From Cytobacillus firmus DS1 (GTDB lineage: Bacteria; Bacillota; Bacilli; Bacillales; Cytobacillaceae), in NCBI RefSeq assembly GCF_000565285.1, contig NZ_APVL01000028.1, forward strand, positions 1-41,523: a stretch of DNA of 41,523 nucleotides. The letters run 5' to 3'. The notes under the pieces are model-generated. The model was not told where the DNA came from and searched no databases. It worked only from the letters and a program-made list of their open reading frames with translations. The translations under genes were made by a program, and so were the position numbers. Shown one piece after another: positions 1 through 5,945 of this stretch (its first letter is position 1; every line of letters begins with the position of its first letter).

Positions 1-383
1 GGCAAAGATAAAAGCCTATACTGAGCCAAGAAATAAGCTTTACTTGGATATCGGTGAATTAGTGAAAGGGCTGAATAAGAAACTTCAAGGTTTCAAGAAC
101 TATTACCAAATATCACCCCTAGGAAAGAAATGGCTCAATCGAATTGATTGGTATGTATTAGAACGCCTCGCTTTGTTTTATAACAAGAAGAGGAACAATC
201 GTAAGAAACATGGGAATCTAAAGGACGTAAGTAAAGAAGTTGAACATATTTTGGTGAAATTGGCTCGTTAGATACCGTAAAGCCAAAGAAAGAAGAACGT
301 CGGAAAGCCGTATGAGGGAAAACCTCACGTACGGTTTGATGAGGAGGAACTGAAAGTAAAAGAGATAGCGTAAGCTATCCCTT
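1..383 (+). mobile_element. 3' end of a group II intron (partial)
   Basis: The window opens inside a group II intron. It contains the end of the intron-encoded protein (to 271) followed by a domain V hairpin at about 305-338, with the conserved AGCCGTATG ... CGTACGGTTT strands, a bulge and a GAAA-type loop. A further hairpin at about 363-378 (GATAGC/GCTATC) belongs to the domain VI region. The exact 3' boundary is not certain because the flanking exon is unknown. The 5' part lies to the left of the window, so it cannot be said whether the intron is complete. Confidence 0.85.
2..271 (+). CDS. Group II intron reverse transcriptase/maturase, C-terminal fragment
   Basis: The frame is open from the window edge and ends at 271, giving about 89 residues. 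They match the maturase (domain X / GIIM) end of intron-encoded reverse transcriptases: a KGLNKKLQGFKNYY segment and then IDWYVLERLALFYNKKR, the pattern of the RNA-binding 'thumb' helices. These proteins splice their own intron and copy it into new DNA sites by retrohoming. The stop lies about 35 bases before domain V, the normal layout. Any later internal start, such as the TTG at 44, would remove known maturase sequence, so the gene is simply cut by the window edge. The reverse transcriptase catalytic part is outside the window, so activity cannot be judged. Confidence 0.85.
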   Translation, partial: AKIKAYTEPRNKLYLDIGELVKGLNKKLQGFKNYYQISPLGKKWLNRIDWYVLERLALFYNKKRNNRKKHGNLKDVSKEVEHILVKLAR

Positions 384-758
384 CGAAATCAGTTTCTTAC
401 TCTACTGTTAGAAATTTAAACTTTGTATGACATTGATGATCCTTAATTGAAATTCATAACTCATGAAGGTTGTACCATCATGAAGTATTGTTTTAACACT
501 TTGAGGAACGGAATAAGAACGAGAAATAGGCGAGATGACATTTCACATGGCAGAGATAGTTATGATATGGAATTGCTGACAAACTAACGAGATTGACAAA
601 GCTCGTGGCGATAAACAATAAGGTAACGTGAAAGAGAGTTCTTATATTGCTTGGGCTTATAAATTTTGGGTTGTATTTTTACTAGAGACGGTCGTATAAT
701 ACTCCCTATTCGTCAAAAAAGCGTTACGAAAATTACAATTTATGTAACGGGAGGGTGA
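384..758. other. Non-coding stretch between intron and toxin module
   Basis: No open frame with a plausible start and ribosome site was found on either strand. The sequence is A+T-rich and carries the candidate promoter at 671-700. It may be exon or decayed toxin DNA downstream of the intron insertion, but no protein similarity was recognised. Confidence 0.5.
671..700 (+). promoter_or_regulatory. Candidate sigma-A promoter of the toxin/Imm70 unit
   Basis: TTGTAT (671-676) is followed after 18 bases by a perfect TATAAT (695-700). It lies about 60 bases before a strong GGGAGGG ribosome site at 749-755. That site would start a 12-codon peptide (TTG 763 to TAA 801), in another frame from the toxin. 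Confidence 0.5.
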
Positions 759-830
759 AAAGTTGAACGTTGTTGGGGCCCAATCTATGGAGAGCTTTTA
801 AAAGGCATCAGGCATAAAGCAGGAAATTCC

Positions 831-1784
831 GTGCGTTCTCCGGAATTCTTTAGAGAACTCGGCGTAACGGCCCTGGGTCAGATTCTGCCGCCCGGTGCTT
901 ATTCCATCTGGGCTATCTGGCAGAGTACCTACGAAAGAAAGACCATCCATTATCAATTAAGAGCCTTGAGAGCTTTAGCAGAGCTAAACAGCAGCGAAAT
1001 CAGCCCGGAGGAATTCGCCTCCCTGAGTGGCCGGGAGATCCTGACTGTTGATGTCATAGATGAGTATGGAATCGGCAGCGAGAATCAAGGCGGAAAGTTT
1101 CATCTATATGAGGACGGCCGGATTGTCCGGGAATTCTATGGAGAAAAAGGAAAAGCCTACGAATTTGTCGACTCCATTCCAGAAGACCGAGTGGGGGGAG
1201 TGCGGGAACTGGACTCCATAGCTGACGGAACCCCGCTTGAAATACTCGAATACCTGTCGCTCGCGGCTGTTGTCAGAAAGCAAGGAACCAAGGTCATACG
1301 GAAAAGCATCAATAAGGCGGACTTTGATGCGCTTGTCAGGATATTGAAAGAGGAAAAGGGCCATGTGGTCTTGCCGGGGAAGAAGGCAGGTAAGGGTACG
1401 GGTAAAACTAGACCTTCATGGAGACAGTCTGAAATTGATGTAGAGAAGGATTTCCCTGAGTATAATGCCCAAAAGTCTTTTAAAGATGGTAAAGAAGTAC
1501 CCTATGGAGAGAAAGGTAGTTCTAGACCTGACTTATATCAGACTGGGCATAGTATTGAGGTGAAAAATTATAAAATTACTACTTCAAGCGGACGGAGCAG
1601 ATTGGTTAATAACGTGTCAAAACAGGTGGAAAAAAGATTAAGTGATTTGCCTAACGGTACAAAACAGTCTGTTATAATTGATATTAGAGGACAAAATGTA
1701 TCAGATGAAATAATAGAAGAATTGTATGAAAAGATTATGAATAAAACAAATGGTAAAGTAGATATAAGATTCAAAACAAATTAA
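831..1784 (+). CDS. LXG-less polymorphic toxin module with PD-(D/E)XK-like nuclease end
   Basis: The gene encodes 317 residues in two parts. Residues 1 to about 185 look like the constant middle region that precedes the toxic tip in Bacillus LXG proteins, including GVTALGQILPPGAY and GGKFHLYEDGRIVREFY. Residues 190-317 are a variable tip with GSSRPDL, then EVKNY, then a helix and VIIDIRG; this D...ExK spacing is typical of restriction-endonuclease-fold toxins. No LXG secretion domain is present: the frame is open upstream only to 759 and has no good start there. GTG 831 with AGGAA at 821-825 is the best start seen, but a weak one. An Imm70 gene follows 13 bases later, as expected of a toxin-immunity pair. 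G+C drops visibly near position 1390, at the joint between core and tip. The gene is probably a truncated remnant; nuclease activity is inferred. Confidence 0.65.
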   Translation: MRSPEFFRELGVTALGQILPPGAYSIWAIWQSTYERKTIHYQLRALRALAELNSSEISPEEFASLSGREILTVDVIDEYGIGSENQGGKFHLYEDGRIVREFYGEKGKAYEFVDSIPEDRVGGVRELDSIADGTPLEILEYLSLAAVVRKQGTKVIRKSINKADFDALVRILKEEKGHVVLPGKKAGKGTGKTRPSWRQSEIDVEKDFPEYNAQKSFKDGKEVPYGEKGSSRPDLYQTGHSIEVKNYKITTSSGRSRLVNNVSKQVEKRLSDLPNGTKQSVIIDIRGQNVSDEIIEELYEKIMNKTNGKVDIRFKTN

Positions 1785-1797
1785 TTGAGGTGAAAGA

Positions 1798-2214
1798 ATG
1801 GCTGTGGGATTTAAGGTGAAATATTACTGGTATCAAGTCGGGCATGGCGATTTCTTACACTCTTTTTTCTCTACAATAAGCTATCATTTAGAACAAAATG
1901 GATGGGGGACAGAATATCCGTTCTTATTAAATGAACTTTACAACGGGAAACTTGAGAATAAGAATATTGATAGCGCTATAAACGAATTAGAAGCAATTAA
2001 AAAGAAATTACAGAAATTTAGTCCATCACAAGTAATATGGGATATTGAAGACTTATCTAAAAGACCGCCTTGGGGTGATAATATTAGTAAGGATATCACA
2101 AACTTATCTAATTATTTTATAACAAGTGAGGGCGAGGATTTAATAGATATGTTAATGAAAGCATTAGAGAAAGGACAAAAGACTAATTCAGATGTTTATA
2201 TAGAAAGCATATAA
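1798..2214 (+). CDS. Imm70 family immunity protein
   Basis: This 138-residue protein matches the Imm70 family as remembered: an N-terminal HSFFSTISYHLE, then GWGTEYPFLLNELYNGKL, then VIWDIEDLSKRPPWGDNIS. Family members sit directly behind polymorphic-toxin genes and neutralise their nuclease tips by binding. The ATG is preceded by a good GAGGTGA site and lies 13 bases after the toxin stop, so the two are co-transcribed. A strong terminator follows at 2222-2263. The gene is intact and has the A+T-rich composition of the toxin tip rather than of the toxin core, consistent with tip and immunity gene having moved together. Confidence 0.85.
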   Translation: MAVGFKVKYYWYQVGHGDFLHSFFSTISYHLEQNGWGTEYPFLLNELYNGKLENKNIDSAINELEAIKKKLQKFSPSQVIWDIEDLSKRPPWGDNISKDITNLSNYFITSEGEDLIDMLMKALEKGQKTNSDVYIESI

Positions 2215-2221
2215 TTTCCAT

Positions 2222-2263
2222 AAAGGATTACCTTGAAATAATAATTTCAAGGTAATCCTTTTA
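2222..2263 (+). terminator. Rho-independent terminator after Imm70
   Basis: A 17-bp stem (2222-2238 with 2245-2261) has a short A/T loop and is flanked by A and T runs. It could act in both directions and closes the toxin/Imm70 unit. Confidence 0.85.
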
Positions 2264-2296
2264 TAGCTAATATGTTATAAAGTGGAGGGGGCTCAA

Positions 2297-2848
2297 ATGG
2301 GAATTTCAATGGATATTTTCAAGCAAAACAAAATAAAGTACGATTGGAAAACGTTATACGTGGGATTTAAACTGGATTTAATAATGTATAGTGATATAGT
2401 GAATTATGCAGCTAAGTTTATAGCTGAACATCCTGATACCAGTAATCAAAATATTGTGCAGCTAGCTTGGGGTGGGGAAAATATTGATTACGAGAGTTTA
2501 CTAGTAGATATATTAAAAGACTCGCATATTAATGACTTCAACTTGGACACTGATATTTGGCAGCTTGAAAAAAGAAAATGGCGATTTGGTATATTGGCTT
2601 ATTTAAAAAGGAAATACCAAGAGAATTTCGAGGAGTTATTAAACAAGATTACTGAAGTGTATGCTGATTTTAATTATCCCGAAGATATGGATAGCTTTAT
2701 TAATTATCTGGAACCAAAAGACGGCTACAACCCTTCAAAATACTCGAAAGAAGAGAATGTAATCAGATTAATAAACTTATTTAATGACTTTATGAACCAA
2801 ATACACGATTATATACAAAATGACAAGTTAGTCTTTGACATTGATTAG
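2297..2848 (+). CDS. DUF2247 family protein, probable immunity protein
   Basis: A 183-residue soluble protein recognised as DUF2247 by YDWKTLYVGFKL, the IVQLAWGGENIDYESLL segment and the acidic end EDMDSFINYLEPKDGYNPSK. In Bacillus, DUF2247 genes are repeatedly found beside polymorphic-toxin cassettes, so an immunity role is plausible, but no function is established here. ATG 2297 is chosen because GGAGGGG at 2284-2290 sits 6 bases before it; an upstream GTG at 2282 overlaps that site. The matching toxin is not visible: a different toxin pair lies upstream and decayed DNA follows. It looks like an orphan immunity gene. Confidence 0.7.
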   Translation: MGISMDIFKQNKIKYDWKTLYVGFKLDLIMYSDIVNYAAKFIAEHPDTSNQNIVQLAWGGENIDYESLLVDILKDSHINDFNLDTDIWQLEKRKWRFGILAYLKRKYQENFEELLNKITEVYADFNYPEDMDSFINYLEPKDGYNPSKYSKEENVIRLINLFNDFMNQIHDYIQNDKLVFDID

Positions 2849-3040
2849 CAAAATGCAAGTCAAGATTTTATCATGATTAACTATGTTGCGGGCAAGAGTA
2901 CGGATGAAGTTACACCTAGAAAGAAGTCTGTACCTAATTGGCATAATGACGTTGGTAATTTTAGAAAGGAAAATCAGCCCAGTTATCCTTATAATGTGGG
3001 AGGGGTGGAGCAAAAGAAGCAGGAGGCAAAAAGTACTTAG
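2849..3040 (+). pseudogene. Short unidentified coding remnant
   Basis: An open stretch follows the stop at 2846-2848. It includes an ATG at 2873 and ends at 3040, about 55 residues rich in Lys, Asn and Pro (for example VPNWHNDVGNFRKENQPSYP). No convincing ribosome site precedes it. It is wedged between an orphan immunity gene and a decayed toxin core, so it may be a toxin-tip remnant. It was not recognised as any family, and it could be chance. Confidence 0.25.
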
Positions 3041-3154
3041 TTGACTCATGTATCCACTTAAAGAAATAGTAACGAGAAAATTTACTCAAATTTGGTCTTT
3101 ACAGAATGTAAATGTTAGCATTTTCGGCTATTCCGTTAACCAACTTCACTCTAG

Positions 3155-3352
3155 CCCAATCCATGAAGAGTTTTTAGAAGGCATAAGCAGGAAATTCATG
3201 CTCCCTGGAATTCTTAAAGGAACATGGCGTAACGGTCTGGGGTCAGATTATGCCGCCTGGAGCATATTCAATTTGAGGATATCTGGAAGAGCAAATATGA
3301 AAGAAAAACAATCCAATATCTGTTAAGAGCCTTGAAAGCTTATCACAGCTAG
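3155..3352 (+). pseudogene. Decayed second copy of the toxin core
   Basis: The DNA here aligns base by base with 779-986, the start of the toxin core above. Shared stretches include CCCAATC.ATG.AGAG, GGAATTCTT, GGCGTAACGG, GGGTCAGATT.TGCCGCC and TTAAGAGCCTTGA. The protein begins in the same frame (PIHEEFLEGISRK against PIYGELLKGIRHK). Small deletions then shift the frame and a stop appears near 3326. Only about 200 bases survive, and no tip or immunity gene of its own follows. It marks the scar of a duplicated or recombined cassette. An open frame from 3048 runs into it but carries no separate recognisable domain. Confidence 0.8.
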
Positions 3353-3388
3353 GACTATCATACCCTCTAATATACCAAAATCGCTGTA

Positions 3389-3718
3389 TTAATCCTCATT
3401 AAGCTTTTGCTCATCAGCTTCTTCCAGATACTTTTCTGTACTTAAATGGGATTCTATAAGATTATCTAAAAACTCAATGCTAACCTCTCTATATTCTTCA
3501 AATATGTGAATTTTAGCACCAGCCTCTAATAATAAACTTACTATTTTTTTCATTTCAAATAATTTATCAATTTCTATTAGATTATACGATAAGATGAAAT
3601 CGTTATTATTAAGTAATTCTTTTAATTCAGATAAACGCTTATTAGTATTTTTTCTTAAAATGGAAATGTACTTGACCTTATTAGTATCTTTTTCTATTTG
3701 TATATTCATTTTAGTCAT
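3389..3718 (-). CDS. Small hypothetical protein, opposite strand, possible immunity protein
   Basis: This encodes 109 residues on the minus strand, facing the otherwise plus-strand cassettes. The ATG at 3718 is preceded by TGGAG seven bases away, a real-looking ribosome site. The protein is soluble, charged and mainly helical. The middle pattern (ISILRKNTNKRLSELKELL ... LLLEAGAKIHIFEE) loosely recalls the C-terminal fold of ribosomal protein L7/L12, which some small immunity-type proteins share; this is only a resemblance. Its start abuts the left end of the LHH toxin fragment, so it may have arrived by the rearrangement that beheaded that toxin. No family is claimed. Confidence 0.5.
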   Translation of the reverse strand: MTKMNIQIEKDTNKVKYISILRKNTNKRLSELKELLNNNDFILSYNLIEIDKLFEMKKIVSLLLEAGAKIHIFEEYREVSIEFLDNLIESHLSTEKYLEEADEQKLNED

Positions 3719-3719
3719 T

Positions 3720-4036
3720 TACATTCTCCAAAAGCACAGCGTTCATTATCGCATATGTCTGATAAACAATTGTTATACTCATTTAAAAAAGGTTACTCAC
3801 CAAAGGATGGAGCAAATGATACAATTGTACTCCATCATCATGAACAAAAAGTTGAGGGACCAATAATTGAAATGCCTAGCAGATATCATGATTTAGGTAA
3901 TAAAAGACAACATCCATTTGGAAATTCGGGTGGAGTTTGTAGTGGAGAAGCTAGGCTAGAATTTAATAACTGGCGTAAAGAATATTGGAAGGCAAGATAT
4001 GCTAATGAAATGATTAAAAGGGGGATTATTGAATGA
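3720..4036 (+). pseudogene. LHH-type HNH/ENDO VII nuclease toxin, C-terminal fragment
   Basis: The reading frame over 3720-4036 encodes the last ~105 residues of a toxin tip. The family marks are GYSPKDG, the VLHHHEQ metal/catalytic motif, GPIIEMPSRYH, then KRQHPFGNSGG and a basic helical tail. LHH nucleases of the HNH/ENDO VII group form tips of LXG and other polymorphic toxins and cut nucleic acid. Everything upstream of the tip is missing, and the frame upstream runs antisense through the minus-strand gene. No ribosome site serves the internal ATG at 3756, so it is probably not translated on its own. The stop overlaps the ATG of the SUKH immunity gene (ATGA, 4033-4036), the usual coupled arrangement. 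Confidence 0.75.
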
Positions 4037-4476
4037 AGGTAGAAATATTAAATGCCATCGATGAAGAGTTCGTAATGTGCCCGGAAGCCTTTGGAGGGCC
4101 TCTTACTATTGAGGAAGTAAACCAAGCAGAAGATGAACTAAAAGTAAAATTGCCAGAAGACTTTAAAGAATTTCTTTTGAAGTATGGTTCTGGAGCAGTG
4201 GGTGAGGCTATTGTTTTGGGATTGAAAGAGGCTGAGTTTGTTGCGACACCCTCATTTGTAGAGAAATCACTACATTTTAGAAAGGTACTTCCTAAAGGGT
4301 ATGAGAATTTTACTGCCATTGGTATAGACGGTGCAGGAAATCCAATAGGCTTTATTTACCCTGAAACAGAAATTATTACATTTGACTTTAATTTCGGTGG
4401 GAAAGAAATTATAGCAGAAAGTTTTGAGAAATACCTAGAAAAAGCAATCCGTGAAGAATTAAATATGCATTTTTAA
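4033..4476 (+). CDS. SMI1/KNR4 (SUKH) family immunity protein
   Basis: This 147-residue SUKH-superfamily protein shows the diagnostic start LTIEEVNQAEDELKVKLPEDFKEFLLKYGSG. The GYENFTAIGIDGAGNPIGFIY core and the FDFNFGGKEIIAESFEKYL end follow. SUKH proteins are the commonest immunity proteins against HNH/ENDO VII toxins, and here the gene overlaps the LHH fragment by four bases, so the pairing is as expected. GGGGGATT just upstream is its ribosome site, inside the toxin frame. The gene is intact although its toxin has lost its front. Orphan immunity genes of this kind can still protect against toxin from neighbouring cells. Confidence 0.85.
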   Translation: MKVEILNAIDEEFVMCPEAFGGPLTIEEVNQAEDELKVKLPEDFKEFLLKYGSGAVGEAIVLGLKEAEFVATPSFVEKSLHFRKVLPKGYENFTAIGIDGAGNPIGFIYPETEIITFDFNFGGKEIIAESFEKYLEKAIREELNMHF

Positions 4477-4530
4477 CATCCAGGATATTAGTTATAGCAA
4501 GATAAACAAAGAAATTAATATTTAACTGTA

Positions 4531-4566
4531 AGCACTTGATTGCAATGAGGCAACAAGTGCTTTTTG
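4531..4566 (+). terminator. Rho-independent terminator after SUKH gene
   Basis: AGCACTTG (4531-4538) pairs with CAAGTGCT (4554-4561), followed by a T run. It closes the LHH/SUKH unit. Confidence 0.75.
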
Positions 4567-4634
4567 TGGGAAAACAACCCTTTGGACAACAGGCGGTTTA
4601 CCTTGTGGGCAGAAAGAACATACCCTGTTGGTGA

Positions 4635-4748
4635 GATTATGATGTATATATTATGGATTTACAAACATTGATTGGCAAACAGCCTTACAAGGTTTCTTTT
4701 TTCAGAGGCTACCAAGTGCCGAATACACCCCTTATTATTTACAAATAG
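4635..4748 (+). pseudogene. Possible toxin C-terminal remnant upstream of the YezG gene
   Basis: A short open frame after TGA 4632-4634 ends at TAG 4746-4748. Its last 31 residues include GKQPYKVSFFRGYQVPNTP. It stops 18 bases before the GTG of the YezG-like gene, where the cognate toxin should end. No start signal or recognised domain is present, so this could equally be chance. The rest of 4567-4766 shows nothing else. Confidence 0.25.
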
Positions 4749-4766
4749 AGAACTAGAGGTGATTAT

Positions 4767-5234
4767 GTGAAGGTATTTGAGGATTATTTTTCAGAAATAC
4801 AAACAGACATGGTGGCTATTTGTTTAGAGTATGTCGAAAATAAAGCAGATGAAATCTTTATTTATTGTTCATATGAACCCGAAATGTATGTTTTTGATTT
4901 TTTCTATAGAATTAACGGGAAGATTGTCCATAAACATCAACTAAATGATGCTATAAAAGAGTTAGACAGTCAGCAATATCAAATTTACGATGTTTCGAGA
5001 GAAAGACAGAAGGCAGCATTAAAAATTGGTAATCAAAATTTAAAGCTAATCCATAAGAAATGTGAAGACTTCAATAAAGAAATGCCTACAGAGATGAAGT
5101 TATATTACAATGTAAAACAAAATAGTTTAAAAGGAAAATATAGGTATGATTTGGTTTATACGAATGATGATTAACTATTGCCTGATGATATCTTTGAGTT
5201 ATGGTTCGAAGAAGTGAAAGAAACTGTTTTGTAA
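4767..5234 (+). pseudogene. YezG-family (DUF600) immunity gene broken by one in-frame stop
   Basis: The first 135 residues show the YezG/DUF600 layout: DEIFIYCSYEPEMYVFDFFYRINGKIV in the middle and TEMKLYYNVKQNSLKGKYRYDLVYTNDD at the end. YezG-type proteins bind and block DNase tips of LXG toxins. TAA at 5172-5174 interrupts the family's normal ending. The same frame continues without indels as LLPDDIFELWFEEVKETVL to a second TAA at 5232-5234. A single GAA-to-TAA change would explain it, since NDDE/LLPDDIF is the expected run. The start is GTG 4767 behind AGAGGTGA. Either the gene is dead or a protein about 20 residues short is made. A terminator follows at 5241. Confidence 0.8.
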
Positions 5235-5240
5235 AATCTG

Positions 5241-5281
5241 ACCTTGATTGGCTATAAAATGCCTTTCAAGGTTTTTCGTTT
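5241..5281 (+). terminator. Rho-independent terminator after YezG pseudogene
   Basis: ACCTTGA (5241-5247) pairs with TCAAGGT (5266-5272), with an inner GGC/GCC, and is followed by TTTTCGTTTTT. A weaker look-alike (TTGATTGGC ... GCCTTACAAGG) lies at about 4670-4702, inside the remnant upstream. Confidence 0.75.
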
Positions 5282-5400
5282 TTCGGTTAACATGTCCCCG
5301 ACATTCCCCCTCAAAATGTAGTGAATTTGCCCAAGCCAAACCCATTTCCACGCATATACAATAATGTAGGCATATACAGAGGAAATGGAGGTATGAACGG

Positions 5401-5601
5401 ATGTACCCTTACAGAGGCCCTTATCAGCCGCAGGATCAGCGATTTTTTGGATTCTTCGGTCTGCCCTTTTTAGGCGGGTTAGCAGGAGGTTTATTAGGCA
5501 CTGCCTTATTCTACCCGCGTCCATATTATTGGTATCCTCCACCGCCGCCGCCTTATTATCCGCGGCCTTGCTGTGGAACGGGATTTGGATTTCCTTACTA
5601 A
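5401..5601 (+). CDS. Small Tyr/Pro/Gly-rich protein with one hydrophobic segment
   Basis: This encodes 66 residues. Residues 1-16 are Tyr/Gln/Arg-rich, and residues 17-37 form a glycine-rich hydrophobic stretch (FFGFFGLPFLGGLAGGLLG) long enough to span a membrane. The rest is Tyr/Pro-rich with a PPPPPPYYPRPCC run. ATG 5401 is chosen because GGAGG at 5387-5391 lies nine bases before it and the overlapping upstream ATG is in another frame. Similar tiny Tyr/Pro-rich proteins occur in Bacillus as surface or spore-layer components, but nothing here fixes the role. It has its own terminator and stands alone between toxin remnants and the osmolyte transporter. Confidence 0.65.
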   Translation: MYPYRGPYQPQDQRFFGFFGLPFLGGLAGGLLGTALFYPRPYYWYPPPPPPYYPRPCCGTGFGFPY

Positions 5602-5614
5602 ACGTCATCTCATG

Positions 5615-5645
5615 GGAAGCTCATTATAATGTGCTTCCTTTTTTG
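5615..5645 (+). terminator. Rho-independent terminator
   Basis: GGAAGC (5615-5620) pairs with GCTTCC (5633-5638), followed by TTTTTT. It ends the small Tyr/Pro-rich gene. Confidence 0.75.
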
Positions 5646-5862
5646 AAATATCTTCGAATTCAGGGATATAGGAAATAATATTCAGATCAATCAATTGGCA
5701 GGAAAACGGAGAAACTATTACTTTTTAGGTACGGTTGCAGGGTATCAAAACAAGCTTACAATCAGAAGTCCAGATTAAGCCCTTTTTGGTTTAATTAAAG
5801 AAAAATAAGGATATAGGTATATATTATGGTAATAATATAGGTATTTTTGCGTGGTTAAGCTT

Positions 5863-5887
5863 GATATGTTATCCTAGAAAACATATC
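5863..5887. promoter_or_regulatory. Palindromic operator candidate upstream of opuF
   Basis: GATATGTT (5863-5870) and AACATATC (5880-5887) form a perfect 8-bp inverted repeat with a 9-base spacer, about 60 bases before the OpuFA start. The stretch 5646-5945 has no gene and otherwise only A+T-rich promoter-like DNA. Osmolyte uptake genes in Bacillus are often governed by GbsR/OpcR-type repressors that bind palindromes near the promoter, so an operator is plausible. A hairpin in the leader RNA is an alternative. Confidence 0.4.
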
Positions 5888-5945
5888 TGCGAATAGGGTG
5901 TCCATAATTTAAAAATTATTTCAAGTATTGGGGGGTGCTGAAAAG

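Noticed and set aside
794..806. Possible programmed frameshift at a T/A run in the toxin start
   Set aside because: The second copy at 3155 shows the same frame, PI-x-x-E-x-L-x-G-I, as the uninterrupted reading, so no frameshift is needed.
3594..3866. Plus-strand frame across the minus-strand gene and the LHH fragment
   Set aside because: It is not in the frame that carries the LHH motif, and it overlaps a better supported minus-strand gene.
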